A stretch of DNA of 64,000 bases, from assembly GCF_000620785.1 (NCBI RefSeq), contig NZ_JIAI01000004.1, forward strand, positions 248,001 to 312,000. Reading direction: 5' to 3'. Position numbers and translations under genes: made by a program. This document shows positions 1-8,444 of the stretch, one piece after another (within the stretch, counting starts at the first letter, position 1; each line of letters begins with the position of its first letter). This DNA comes from Actinospineispora acaciae DSM 45401. Its GTDB lineage: Bacteria; Actinomycetota; Actinomycetes; Mycobacteriales; Pseudonocardiaceae. Under the pieces are notes generated by a model that saw nothing but the letters and a program-made list of their open reading frames with translations, was not told the DNA's origin and ran no database searches.

Positions 1-2
1 TG

Positions 3-422
3 CCGCTGCGGGCGCAGGTGCTGGCCAACCCCTGCCTCGACCTGACCTCGACGATGCTCGACCACGCCTCGATGACCGAGCACGCGCACAGCCCGACCCT
101 GTCCGTGACGCAGGTAGAGGCGTTCCGCCGCTACGCCGTCCCGCCCGGAACCGACCCGCGCGCGGTGTCGCCGCTGCACGCCGACGACCTGACCGGGCTG
201 GCCCCGGCCCTGGTCGTGGTGCCGACCATCGACCCGGTGGCCGACCACGGCCGCCGCTACGCCGAACGGCTCGACGCGGCCGGCACGCCCGCGCGGCTCG
301 CCGAACACCCCGGCGCGACCCACGGGCTGGTCAGCATGCCGGGCCTGATGCCCCAGGCCAGGACCGCACGGACCCAGCTCACCGGGTTCCTCCGCGACCA
401 CCTGACGAGCGGAGAGCGATGA
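3..422 (+). CDS. alpha/beta hydrolase fold-3 family protein, C-terminal part (cut by window edge)
   Basis: The reading frame is already open at the left edge, so only about 140 C-terminal residues are seen. The sequence matches the last third of hormone-sensitive-lipase-like (fold-3) esterases: a strand and loop LVVVPTIDPVADHG carrying the expected acidic residue, then ATHGLV carrying the expected catalytic histidine. The nucleophile elbow must lie upstream of the window. The stop codon overlaps the next start as ATGA, so it is co-translated with the following ABC half-transporters. By analogy with siderophore loci it could be an esterase acting on an imported or exported ester siderophore, but nothing here shows the substrate. 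A GTG at 18 is not a credible start, because the family needs about 170 more residues. Confidence 0.8.
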   Translation, partial: PLRAQVLANPCLDLTSTMLDHASMTEHAHSPTLSVTQVEAFRRYAVPPGTDPRAVSPLHADDLTGLAPALVVVPTIDPVADHGRRYAERLDAAGTPARLAEHPGATHGLVSMPGLMPQARTARTQLTGFLRDHLTSGER

Positions 423-2137
423 GCACCACCCCCGGGCTGCTGCGTCCGCACCTCGGGAGCTTCGCGGCCGTGGTGATCCTGCAGGTGATCGGCGCCGTCG
501 CGGGCCTGGCGCCGCTGCTGGCGGTCGTCGAGCTGGGCCGCGCGCTGCTCTCGCCCGGCCCTGCCGATCACGGCCGCGTCTGGTTCGTCGTGGCCGTGGG
601 CGCGGTCGGGCTGCTCGTCCGGCTGGTGTTCACCGCCGCGTCGTCGGGGATCGGGCACCTGCTCGACGGCCGGGTGCAGCTGGAGTTCCGCCGGCTGCTG
701 GCCGCGCGGCTGGGGCAGGTGCCGATCGGCTGGTTCGCCCGGCGGCGCACCGGCGAGCTGGCGAAGGTGGTGGGCGAGGACGTGAGCGCGGTGCACCCGT
801 TCATCGCCCACACCCCCGGCGAGCTGGTCTCCGCGTTCGTGGTGCCGCTGGTGTCGCTGGTCTACCTGTTCACCGTCGACTGGCGCCTGACGCTGATCAC
901 GCTGATCCCGGTGGCGCTGGCGGTGGCGCACGTCCCGCTGATGATGACGGCGTCGAGGCTGCGCGAGCAGAAGGAGTTCGACGCGGCGATGGGCAGGATC
1001 TCGAACTCGGTCGTCGAGTTCGTGCGCGGCATCTCGGTGGTCAAGGCGTTCGGCGGGTCCGGGCGCGCGCACCGCGCCTTCGTCACCGCCACCGACGAGT
1101 TCGCCGACAGCTTCTACCGCTGGGTGCACGGCCTGTCCGCGATCGCGGCCGGCATGCAGCTCGCGCTGTCGCCCCCGTTCGTGCTCCTGGTCGTGCTGGT
1201 CGGGGGTACGGCGCTGGTCACGGCCGGTGGCATGGCGCCGGCGGACCTGCTGGCGTTCCTGGTGCTCGGGCTGGGCCTGACCGCTCCGGTGGCGGCGCTG
1301 GGCCACGGCTTCGACGACATGCAGGCCGCCCGGCGCGCGGTCGGGCGGATCGGGGACGTGCTCGCGGTGCCGCCGCTGCCCGAGCCCGCGAACCCGGCCG
1401 TGCCGCGAGGTCACCGGGTGGAGCTGCGGGGCGTCCGGTTCGGGTACGAGGACGGCCACGAGGTGCTGCGCGGCATCGACCTGGTGCTGGAGCCGGGGAC
1501 GGTCACCGCGGTCGTCGGGCCGTCGGGCAGCGGGAAGTCCACGCTGGTCCGGCTGCTGCCCCGGTTCTTCGACCCGACCCACGGCTCGGTCGCGCTCGGC
1601 GGTGTCGACCTGCGCGAGCTGGACGCCCGCGAGCTGTACCGCACCGTCTCGTTCGTCTTCCAGGACACCAGCCTGCTGCGCGCGTCGGTGGCGGAGAACA
1701 TCGCGCTGGCGGTGCCACAGGCCGGCCTCGACGACGTGGTCCGCGCGGCCAGGCTGGCGAACATCCACGACCGGATCCTGGAGCTGCCGCGCGGGTACGA
1801 CACGGTGATCGGTACGCAGGCCTGGCTCTCCGGCGGCGAGGCGCAGCGGATCTCGATCGCGCGCGCGCTGCTCGCCGACGCGCCGGTGCTGGTGCTCGAC
1901 GAGGCGACGGCCTTCGCCGACCCCCGGACCGAGCAGGCGCTGCGGCGGGCGCTGGCGACGCTGGAGGGCGAGCGGACGGTCCTGGTCATCGCCCACCGCA
2001 TGGAGACGATCGCCGACGCCGACACCGTCGTGATGCTGGAGGACGGCGCGATCGTCGAGCGCGGCGGCCCCGCCGAGCTGCTCGCGCGCAACGAGAGGTT
2101 CGCCGAGTTCTGGAGCCGAGGAGGCCAGGCCCGATGA
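419..2137 (+). CDS. ABC half-transporter (membrane domain plus ATPase), siderophore-type
   Basis: A 572-residue type IV (exporter-fold) ABC protein. The membrane domain spans about residues 15-300 and the ATPase domain about 325-570. Walker A GPSGSGKST is near residue 366, the signature LSGGE near 470, and Walker B VLVLDEA near 490. The Walker B region continues as TAFADP, which is typical of IrtA/YbtP-like proteins that import iron-siderophores despite having an exporter fold. It overlaps the hydrolase upstream and the second half-transporter downstream by 4 bases each, so the two halves are probably made together as a heterodimer. The iron-siderophore role is inferred from family resemblance. 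A drug or peptide exporter is the alternative. No ferric regulator box was identified in the visible part. Confidence 0.88.
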   Translation: MSTTPGLLRPHLGSFAAVVILQVIGAVAGLAPLLAVVELGRALLSPGPADHGRVWFVVAVGAVGLLVRLVFTAASSGIGHLLDGRVQLEFRRLLAARLGQVPIGWFARRRTGELAKVVGEDVSAVHPFIAHTPGELVSAFVVPLVSLVYLFTVDWRLTLITLIPVALAVAHVPLMMTASRLREQKEFDAAMGRISNSVVEFVRGISVVKAFGGSGRAHRAFVTATDEFADSFYRWVHGLSAIAAGMQLALSPPFVLLVVLVGGTALVTAGGMAPADLLAFLVLGLGLTAPVAALGHGFDDMQAARRAVGRIGDVLAVPPLPEPANPAVPRGHRVELRGVRFGYEDGHEVLRGIDLVLEPGTVTAVVGPSGSGKSTLVRLLPRFFDPTHGSVALGGVDLRELDARELYRTVSFVFQDTSLLRASVAENIALAVPQAGLDDVVRAARLANIHDRILELPRGYDTVIGTQAWLSGGEAQRISIARALLADAPVLVLDEATAFADPRTEQALRRALATLEGERTVLVIAHRMETIADADTVVMLEDGAIVERGGPAELLARNERFAEFWSRGGQAR

Positions 2138-3840
2138 TTCGCATGCTGCTGCGCGTGCTGGGGCACGAGTACGCCCGGCCGGTGCGCCGCACGGTGGCCC
2201 TGATGACCGCCACGGCGGTCGCCGAGGGCCTGTCCTACGCGCTGCTGGTCCCGGTGCTGCGGGCGCTGTTCGGGCCTACGCCCGGCGGCGCCTGGCCGTG
2301 GCTGGTGGCGTTCGGGGCGGCGGTCGCCGGCTTCGCGGTGCTGCGCTACCGCGCGGACCTGTCCGGGTTCCGGGCCGGGACCACGCTGTTGCGCGGGGTG
2401 TACCACCGGCTCGGCGACCACCTGGCCCGGCTGCCCATCGGCTGGTACGACGCCGGGCGGGTCGGCGAGGTCTCGGTGCTGGCCAGCCGGGGCGTGCTGC
2501 GGGCCATGAGCGTCATCGCGCACCTGCTGGCACCGCTGGTCGGCGCGAGCGTGACGCCGGCGACGATCGTCGTCGTGATGTTCGCGTTCGACTGGCGGAT
2601 GGGTCTGGCCGCGCTGGCCGCCGCGCCGGTGGTGGCGGCGATCCAGGCCTGGACGGCACGCGCGATGGACTCCACCGACGCCGAGCGCCACGAGCGCGAC
2701 CACCAGGCCACCGGCCGGGTCATCGAGTACCTGCAGGCGCAGCCGGTGCTGCGGGCCGGCGGGCGGACAGTCGAACGGTTCGGGCTGCTCGACGACTCGC
2801 TGCGCGAGCTTCAGCGGGTGTCGCGGCGGAGCACGCTCGCGGCGCTGCCCGGTGTGGTGGGGCTGACGCTCGCGGTGCAGGCGGCGTTCACCGTCCTGCT
2901 GGTGCTGGGCGCCTACCTCGCGCTCGGCGGCGGGATCGGCGCGGCGGAGGTGCTGGCGATCCTGGTGCTGGCCGCCCGCTGCGCGGACCCGTTGCTGTCG
3001 CTGTCCGAGATCGGCGGCCAGCTGCGCGGCGCCCGCTCCGAGCTGGCCAGGCTGGACGCCGTGCTGAGCGCCGAGCCGCTGGCCGAGCCCGCCGAACCCG
3101 TCGAGCCGGCCGGTCATGAGCTGGAGTTCGAGTCCGTCACGTTTCGCCACGACGGCCGGGCGGTGCTCGACGACCTGTCGTTCTCCGTCCCGCGGGGGCA
3201 GCGGCTCGCGATCGTCGGCCCGTCCGGGGCGGGCAAGAGCACGGTGCTGCGGTTGCTCGCGCGGTTCTACGACGTGCACTCGGGCGCGGTGCGGGTGGGC
3301 GGCGTGGACGTGCGCGCGATCGGTTCCGAGGCGCTGATGGCCCGGATCGCCATCGTCTTCCAGGACGTCTACCTCTTCGACGGCACGATCGAGGAGAACG
3401 TGCGCCTCGGCCGTCCCGACGCCGGCAAGGCCGAGGTGCGGGCGGCGGCGAGCGCCGCGCGGCTGGACGAGGTGATCGAGCGGCTGCCCCGGGGATGGGA
3501 CACGAACGTCGGCGAGGGCGGCACCCTGCTCTCCGGCGGCGAGCGCCAACGGGTCTCGATCGCGCGGGCGCTGCTCAAGGACGCCCCGATCGTGCTGTTG
3601 GACGAGGTGACCTCGGCGCTCGACCCGGTGAACGAGGCGGCCGTCCACCAGGGCATCGAGCGCCTGATGGCCGGGCGCACGGTGGTGATGGTGGCGCACC
3701 GGATGCGCACCGTCCAACGCGCCGACCGCGTCGTCTTCCTGGACGGCGGCCGGATCCTGGAGGAAGGCGACCACGACCGGCTGGTGCACCTCGCCGGCCA
3801 CTACGCCGACTTCTGGAACCTCACGGCGGCCGGGCGCTAG
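2134..3840 (+). CDS. ABC half-transporter (membrane domain plus ATPase), partner subunit
   Basis: A 568-residue exporter-fold ABC protein, homologous to and overlapping the preceding gene (ATGA). Walker A GPSGAGKST is near residue 361, LSGGE near 465, and Walker B IVLLDEVTSALDP near 486. This version resembles IrtB/YbtQ, the usual second half of a siderophore importer pair. The D-loop SALDP differs from the TAFADP of its partner, as seen in such heterodimers. The stop codon TAG (3838-3840) overlaps the stop of the convergent MarR gene by 4 bases, and no terminator hairpin is visible there. Confidence 0.88.
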   Translation: MIRMLLRVLGHEYARPVRRTVALMTATAVAEGLSYALLVPVLRALFGPTPGGAWPWLVAFGAAVAGFAVLRYRADLSGFRAGTTLLRGVYHRLGDHLARLPIGWYDAGRVGEVSVLASRGVLRAMSVIAHLLAPLVGASVTPATIVVVMFAFDWRMGLAALAAAPVVAAIQAWTARAMDSTDAERHERDHQATGRVIEYLQAQPVLRAGGRTVERFGLLDDSLRELQRVSRRSTLAALPGVVGLTLAVQAAFTVLLVLGAYLALGGGIGAAEVLAILVLAARCADPLLSLSEIGGQLRGARSELARLDAVLSAEPLAEPAEPVEPAGHELEFESVTFRHDGRAVLDDLSFSVPRGQRLAIVGPSGAGKSTVLRLLARFYDVHSGAVRVGGVDVRAIGSEALMARIAIVFQDVYLFDGTIEENVRLGRPDAGKAEVRAAASAARLDEVIERLPRGWDTNVGEGGTLLSGGERQRVSIARALLKDAPIVLLDEVTSALDPVNEAAVHQGIERLMAGRTVVMVAHRMRTVQRADRVVFLDGGRILEEGDHDRLVHLAGHYADFWNLTAAGR

Positions 3841-4355
3841 GGCGCGGGCAGGGTGTGGGTGAGCTTGCGGAGCAGGCGGACCAGGGTGTCACGCTCCTCG
3901 TCGGTGAGGCCGGAGAGGATCTTGGTTTCGTTCGCCACGTGGTGCTCGATGACGGTGTTGACCAGCTCCAGGCCCCGGTCGGTGAGCTTGATCAGCCGCC
4001 CGCGTCCGTCCTCGTCGGCGGCGCGCCTGCTGACCAGGCCGGCGCGCTCCAGCCGGTCCACCCGCTTGGTGACCGCGCCGGAGGTCACCATCGTCGAGCC
4101 GCTCAGCTCGCCCGCGGTCAGCTCGTACGGCGCACCGGAGCGGCGCAGCGTGCCGAGCACGTCGAACTCCCCCCGGCCCAGGTCGTAGCGGCCGAACACC
4201 TGCCGCAGCAGCTCGTCCAGCGACAGCGACAGCCGGGTGATCCGCCCGACCACGTGCATCGGGCTGGCGTCGAGGTCGGGCCGCTCGCGCCGCCACTGGC
4301 CGACGATGCGGTCCACGTCGTCCGGCTCGCTGTCGGGGTCCCACCGTGAGGCCAT
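3837..4355 (-). CDS. MarR family transcriptional regulator
   Basis: A 172-residue winged-helix regulator starting MASRWDPDSE. The MarR core includes the recognition region LSGSTMVTSGAVTKRVDRLE and the wing RRAADEDGRGRLIKLTDRG. It is divergent from the MFS gene, and only 18-39 bases lie between the two start codons. That gap holds two copies of a palindrome (see the operator entry). It probably represses itself and the pump and is released by a pump substrate, which is the usual MarR arrangement. The open frame runs on upstream through the whole MFS gene, but that extension is antisense shadow. ATG at 4355 is the first start that gives a normal MarR N-terminus. Confidence 0.93.
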   Translation of the reverse strand: MASRWDPDSEPDDVDRIVGQWRRERPDLDASPMHVVGRITRLSLSLDELLRQVFGRYDLGRGEFDVLGTLRRSGAPYELTAGELSGSTMVTSGAVTKRVDRLERAGLVSRRAADEDGRGRLIKLTDRGLELVNTVIEHHVANETKILSGLTDEERDTLVRLLRKLTHTLPAP

Positions 4356-4365
4356 GCTTTGACGA

Positions 4366-4400
4366 TACCTTCCATGGAAAGTAATGTCTCTTCCATGGAA
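4366..4400. promoter_or_regulatory. twin palindromic operator for the MarR regulator
   Basis: Two perfect copies of TTCCATGGAA lie at 4370-4379 and 4391-4400, 21 bases apart, so they sit on the same face of the helix. The first extends to an 18-base imperfect palindrome, TACcTTCCATGGAAaGTA (4366-4383). Both possible MFS start codons (ATG 4374 and 4395) lie inside the palindromes, so bound MarR would cover translation start and promoter of both genes. Binding by the adjacent regulator is an inference. Confidence 0.75.
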
Positions 4401-5594
4401 ACTATCTCGGCGCGCACGCGCACCCGCCCGCGCTCGGCGATGAGGTCGTGGCTGGGCGTCTGCGTCATCACCGCCAGCCTGTTCGTCTTCGTCACCACCG
4501 AGCTGATGCCGGTCGGCCTGCTGACCCCGGTGAGCGCGAGCCTGAGCATCTCGGTCGGGATCGCCGGGCTGATGGTCACGCTGTACGGCGTCTCGGCCGG
4601 CCTGGGCGTGCCGTTCCTGGTGGCGTGGACCAGGCGCGTCAACCGGCGCGTGCTGCTGTCCGCGCTGCTGGTGGTGCTCGCGGTGGGAAACCTGGTCACC
4701 GCCCTCTCGCCGAACTACCCGCTGGTGCTGGCCGCGCGGCTGGTCATGGGCTTCGCCAACGGGGTGTTCTGGGCCATCGGCGTGAGCATGGCGATGCGGC
4801 TGGTTCCCGACCGCCACGCGAGCAGGGCGGCCGCCGTCGCGCTGTCCGGCATCTCGATCGCCACGGTGGTGGGCATGCCGCTGGGCACCTTCCTGGAGAG
4901 CCTCACCGACTGGCGGACCACGTTCCTCATCTGGAGCGGCCTGAGCGCGCTGGTGCTGCTCGCGGTCGCCACCGTCGTCCCGTCGTTGCCCTCGGACAAC
5001 GCCGTCCCGGCCCGGGAGGTCTTCCGGCTGCCGCTGCGGAACGTGCGCCTGCGCGGGGTGATGATCACCGTCACGCTGTACGTGCTCGGACATTTCGGGG
5101 CGTACACCTTCATCCGGCCGTTCGTGGAGGCCAGCCCGTTCGGCACGCCCGCCTTCATCACCGTGCTGCTGATGATCTACGGCGCCGGCGGGGCGGCCGG
5201 GAACTTCGTCGCGGGCTACACCGTGACCAAGAACCTCCTCGGCAGCTTCACCGTCGCCTGCGCGGGGCTGGTGGCATCGTTGCTGTTGCTGCTCGCGTTC
5301 GGCCACACCCCGGCCGGCGTGATCATCGCGGTGGCCCTCTGGGGGATCTCCTTCGGCGCCGCGAACCTGTCCCAGGTCAACCTGACGCTCGACGCCGCGC
5401 CCGACACCTTCGAAGCCGCCATGGCGATCAACACGCTCGGCTACAACACCTCGATCGCGCTCGGTGCCCTGTTCGGCGGAGTGGTCGCGGACCAGCTCGG
5501 GGTCCGGGGCGCCGTATGGTTCGGCGTGGCACTGACCGCCGCGGCGCTGACCATCACGCTCAGCACCCGCCGCCGACTCTCCAGAACCAGTTGA
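4374..5594 (+). CDS. MFS efflux transporter, DHA1 (AraJ/CmlA-like) family
   Basis: A 12-helix major facilitator of about 400 residues. The N-terminal half has LFVFVTTELMPVGLLTPV in helix 1 and GANLSQVNLTLDAAP in the second half, both common in arabinose/chloramphenicol-type DHA1 exporters. The start is ATG 4374 (MESNVSSMETIS, 406 residues) or ATG 4395 (METISARTRT, 399 residues). Both lie within the operator palindromes and neither has a good ribosome binding site. It is divergent from the MarR gene, so it is probably the regulated drug or metabolite exporter. A dispersed hairpin follows 17 bases after the stop. Confidence 0.88.
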   Translation: MESNVSSMETISARTRTRPRSAMRSWLGVCVITASLFVFVTTELMPVGLLTPVSASLSISVGIAGLMVTLYGVSAGLGVPFLVAWTRRVNRRVLLSALLVVLAVGNLVTALSPNYPLVLAARLVMGFANGVFWAIGVSMAMRLVPDRHASRAAAVALSGISIATVVGMPLGTFLESLTDWRTTFLIWSGLSALVLLAVATVVPSLPSDNAVPAREVFRLPLRNVRLRGVMITVTLYVLGHFGAYTFIRPFVEASPFGTPAFITVLLMIYGAGGAAGNFVAGYTVTKNLLGSFTVACAGLVASLLLLLAFGHTPAGVIIAVALWGISFGAANLSQVNLTLDAAPDTFEAAMAINTLGYNTSIALGALFGGVVADQLGVRGAVWFGVALTAAALTITLSTRRRLSRTS

Positions 5595-5611
5595 CGTTTC
5601 CGCTGGTCAAG

Positions 5612-5659
5612 ACCCGTGAGTGGTTAGGGGTGCTATGGCACCCCTAACCACTCACGGGT
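5612..5659. repeat. dispersed hairpin element, copy 1 (likely terminator)
   Basis: A perfect 22-bp stem (arms 5612-5633 and 5638-5659) closes a TATG loop. The core is CCGTGAGTGGTTAGGGG on the left and its complement on the right. A weaker pairing of CTGGTCA (5603-5609) with TGACCAG (5662-5668) extends it. Two more copies lie at 25672 and 53402. Here it sits just after the MFS stop and before the convergent HxlR gene, where it would work as a bidirectional terminator, although there is no U-tract. Confidence 0.85.
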
Positions 5660-5725
5660 TCTGACCAGGTGTTTTATCGCGGAGGGCGGCGTGATGCTCT
5701 GCCGGGCACAGACCGCTGCGCGCGG

Positions 5726-6409
5726 TCAGCCGGGGCCTGAGGGCGCTGCTCCGGAGCGGTTGATCGTCGCCTCGAACAGGCGGCGGCCGGCATGGGCGTC
5801 TCCGGTCAGGGTGAGCCGGCCTTCGTCGATCGCCTCGGTGAGCGCGCGGTCGTCGAGGATGCGGTTCACCGTGTCCGGGTCGGTGTCGACGATCGTGTCC
5901 GGCCGTCCCGGTGGCTCGCCCCGGCGCATCTCGACCAGGTGTCCGTCGGCGACCCGGACGGTGAAGCGGTGGCGGCCCATGCGCAGTTCGTAGTCGGCGC
6001 TCCACGGTCGCTCCGGCCGGGGACGGAAGGAGCTGCGCAGCTTGATCATGGCCGAGTCCGCGCCCACGTGATCGGTTGACGGGTTCGAGGCCCGCGCGCC
6101 CCACCGCCCCAGCGCGACGATGACGCCGTCCAGCTCGGCGCCCCACTCGGTCAGCTCGTAGACCTGCGAGCCGGCCGGCGGGGGCAGCGTGCGGCGCCGC
6201 ACCACGCCGGCGTCCTCCAGCTCCCGCAGGCGCTGGGCCAGCACCTTGGAACCCGCGCCCGGCAGCCCGTCCCGCAGGTCGGTGAACCTCTTCGGGCCCA
6301 GCACCAGCTCGCGCACGATCAGCAGCGCCCACCGCTCGCCCACATGGTCGAGCGCGAGCGCGATCGCGCACCCGTCACCGTACCGGCGGTTCGTCACCAT
6401 GGTTTCCAT
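5726..6409 (-). CDS. HxlR-type regulator with C-terminal SCP2-like domain
   Basis: A 227-residue protein starting METMVTNRRYGDGC (ATG 6409; ATG 6400 is an alternative). Residues 10-105 are an HxlR winged helix: the opening Cys, then ALDHVGERWALLIVRELV, and a wing near RRRTLPPPAGSQVYELTEWG. Residues 125-215 resemble the sterol-carrier-protein-2-like domain often fused to these regulators, which may bind a hydrophobic ligand. It is divergent from a tautomerase gene and probably controls it. The open frame upstream of 6409 runs through the promoter region and was not used. Confidence 0.88.
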   Translation of the reverse strand: METMVTNRRYGDGCAIALALDHVGERWALLIVRELVLGPKRFTDLRDGLPGAGSKVLAQRLRELEDAGVVRRRTLPPPAGSQVYELTEWGAELDGVIVALGRWGARASNPSTDHVGADSAMIKLRSSFRPRPERPWSADYELRMGRHRFTVRVADGHLVEMRRGEPPGRPDTIVDTDPDTVNRILDDRALTEAIDEGRLTLTGDAHAGRRLFEATINRSGAAPSGPG

Positions 6410-6497
6410 CGTACACACGCCAAGTTTGCCCTTGACATCGCTTAGTATCCAGAAGAAACTAGATAGTGACAGTTTGATCCTTTTGAAGGAGAACGAC
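6410..6497. promoter_or_regulatory. divergent control region between HxlR and tautomerase genes
   Basis: The 88-base gap is clearly AT-richer than its surroundings. It holds TTGACA (6432-6437) and an inverted repeat AAACT-N10-AGTTT (6456-6475), a plausible HxlR operator. A strong ribosome binding site AAGGAG (6486-6491) precedes the tautomerase start. No -10 box at ideal spacing from the TTGACA could be assigned, so the promoter call is weak. Confidence 0.4.
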
Positions 6498-6863
6498 ATG
6501 CCTGTTGGATATCTCGACGTGCCCACCGGCGTTGGCGTCGACAAGAAGCGCGAACTGGTGAAGGCCGCCTACGACGCCCTGCACGAGGCCTGGCCCGTCC
6601 CCGACGACGTGCGGATCTTCCTGCGCGAGTGGCCGCTCGACAGCGTGAGCCAGAACGGGCTCCTCGGCTCGGAACCGGCCAGGCCCGTGTTCATGGTGCA
6701 CATTCCTCTCGGCGCCGATCCGGACACCAAGCGAAAGGTCCTCAAGAAGATCAATGCCGCCGTCGCGGACGCCTATCGGCTACCGGACTTCATGACCTTC
6801 ATGCAGGAGTACCCGCTCGACATGGTGGCCCACGACGGGGACCTGCTCGCCGACCTCACGTAG
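6498..6863 (+). CDS. tautomerase superfamily protein
   Basis: A 121-residue protein starting Met-Pro-Val, so Pro-2 becomes the catalytic N-terminal proline after Met removal, as in 4-oxalocrotonate tautomerase and MSAD relatives. It shows two beta-alpha-beta halves (residues 2-60 and 68-115) with repeated EWPLD and EYPLD segments, suggesting a fused-dimer tautomerase. AAGGAG lies 6 bases before the ATG. It is divergent from the HxlR gene. The substrate is unknown. The ORF could be extended upstream, but only this start gives the required N-terminal proline. Confidence 0.85.
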   Translation: MPVGYLDVPTGVGVDKKRELVKAAYDALHEAWPVPDDVRIFLREWPLDSVSQNGLLGSEPARPVFMVHIPLGADPDTKRKVLKKINAAVADAYRLPDFMTFMQEYPLDMVAHDGDLLADLT

Positions 6864-8439
6864 GCGGTATACGAACCGACACCGCCTCGGTCGCCCCGAA
6901 GGACGGGATCCAGGCCGAGTGCTTGCCCGCCCCGCCCGCGACCACGAGGTGTAGCCGCTCGGGCCCGGTGCTCACCGGGTAGTGGCCGCCGTCCGGCTCG
7001 ATGCCCGCGCCGGCGAAGTACGCCCGGTTGCCCGGCGAGATCCGGTCAACCGGGATCCGGGCGTGCTCCCACAGCCACTCCCGGATGCCGTCCACGGTCC
7101 AGCCGTCCCGGTGCAGGGTCGCGGCGTGCTCCGGGCCGAGCACCAGCAGGTGCGGCCCGCTCAGGTAGACGTTGTTCGAGCCGGACTTCGCCATGCTGCC
7201 GGCCACGGTGGTCAGGATCTCCAGGCCGGTGGTGCTGCCGTGGTCGTTGATGTTGTGCGGTGGCTCGGCGGCCATCACCGTCACCACGCTGTCGGACGCG
7301 TCGAACCCGCGCCGGACGTGGTACGGCGGCCACGGGCTGGCCTGTTCGTGCTCGGCGAAGCAGAAGCTGTACTTCGCCGGCGAGCCCTGGGTGGCCCGGT
7401 CCATGGTGCCCGGCCGCGCACCGCCGACGTTGGCCAGCACGAGCGCGAGCGCCCGCCCGAGCACCGCGTTGGCCCTGGTGCCCTGGCCGAAGCAGTTGCC
7501 GCCCGAGTTCAGCCCGAGCCGCTCCCGGATCGGCCCGTTCACCAGCAGCATCGGCGCGCACGGGTGGGTGGTGGCCAGCGCGCCGTGCAGGTTGTACTCG
7601 TCGGCCTGGACGGCGTGCAGCGCGGCCAGCAGCACCGGCAGGTCGGCGGGGCGGGCGCCGGCCATGACCGCGTTGGCCGCCACCGACCTCAGGGACGGCA
7701 CCAGCCGGCTCGGCGGCAACGGGCCCAGCGCGAGCGTGGGCACGGCGCCGACCAGCATCGCGTCCACCAGGTCCTCGGTCGGCGCGATGGTGGGCAGCCC
7801 GTCGCCCCAGCCGCGCTCCTCGGCCCAGCCGAACCAGTCCGCCGGCCCGAGGTCGGGCACGTCGAGCGCCTCCGCGCGGCCGTCATCGCCGCGCGGCCCG
7901 ACGACGGGCGCGGCGGGCGCGACGTCCAGCAGGTCGGCCACGCCGGCGTACGCGGCGTCGATCCGGCCGGCCAGCTCGGACTCGGTCAGCCCGCCGAGCG
8001 GATGGTCGATCACCACCAGCCGGGGCTCCACCCGCCGCGCCCTCGCCTGGGCGTTGACCAGCGGCAGGAAGGTCCGGGTGACGATCAGGAACGGGACGAC
8101 GCCACGGCGCTCCAGCTCCACCGAGTCGTGGAGACTCCACGACGAGCAGGAGCCTCAATCGCCGATCGCGACGATGGCCCTCCGGTACCGCCGGGCCAGC
8201 CGGTCCAGGGTCGCGGCGTCGGCCGGGGACGCCGCGCTGGGCTTCGAGTCGAAGCCGATGCCGGCCATGCCGCGCTCCGCCTCCAGCCGCCTGGCCACCC
8301 CGTTGAGCAGCTCGTTCGCGCCCGGCTTGGAGTTGGAGAACAGGCACAGCGCGCCCGCCGGCTCACCGTCGCGGGCTACCGGCGTGACCTCTTCGTCGAC
8401 CGGGATGCCAAAGCTCGGGTCCACAATGCGCACGGCCAC
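6856..8439 (-). CDS. UGSC-family selenoprotein with in-frame UGA (Sec95)
   Basis: Two adjacent reading frames on this strand (8439-8158 and 8154-6856) are in the same frame, separated by one TGA (8157-8155). Read through, they give 527 residues with selenocysteine at position 95 in the context AIGD-U-GSC-SSWS. This U-G-S-C signature names the UGSC selenoprotein family, first reported from marine metagenome selenoproteome surveys. A stem-loop of SECIS type follows the UGA directly. The N-terminal ~200 residues form the redox-type domain, and the rest is a conserved domain containing WGDGLPTIAPT and NSGGNCFGQGTRANA. The function is unknown; a redox role is inferred from Sec plus resolving Cys98. 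The start is GTG 8439, 5 bases after the stop of the Lrp gene, so the two form an operon. Sec machinery would have to be elsewhere in the genome. A pseudogene is the alternative, but it would not explain the motif and hairpin. Confidence 0.9.
8115..8154 (-). promoter_or_regulatory. bacterial SECIS-like stem-loop downstream of the UGA codon
   Basis: In mRNA sense, one G follows the UGA, then GCUCC (8153-8149) pairs with GGAGC (8119-8115). Inside, GUCGUGGA (8143-8136) pairs with UCCACGAC (8132-8125) around a GUC loop (8135-8133). The apical loop begins 19 bases after the UGA and has G in its first two positions. Both properties fit published bacterial SECIS models. Folding was done by eye. Confidence 0.8.
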
Positions 8440-8444
8440 CGACG

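Noticed and set aside
257..5306. Very long open frames antisense to the ABC transporter and MFS genes
   Set aside because: In DNA this GC-rich the antisense frames stay open by codon bias. The translations are Arg/Ala/Gly/His-rich without motifs, while the sense frames encode complete known families.
5612..5659. The long hairpins as integron attC sites or phage attachment sites
   Set aside because: They are perfect short-loop palindromes without the bulges and R-box layout of attC. No integrase or transposase gene is nearby and they follow unrelated genes.
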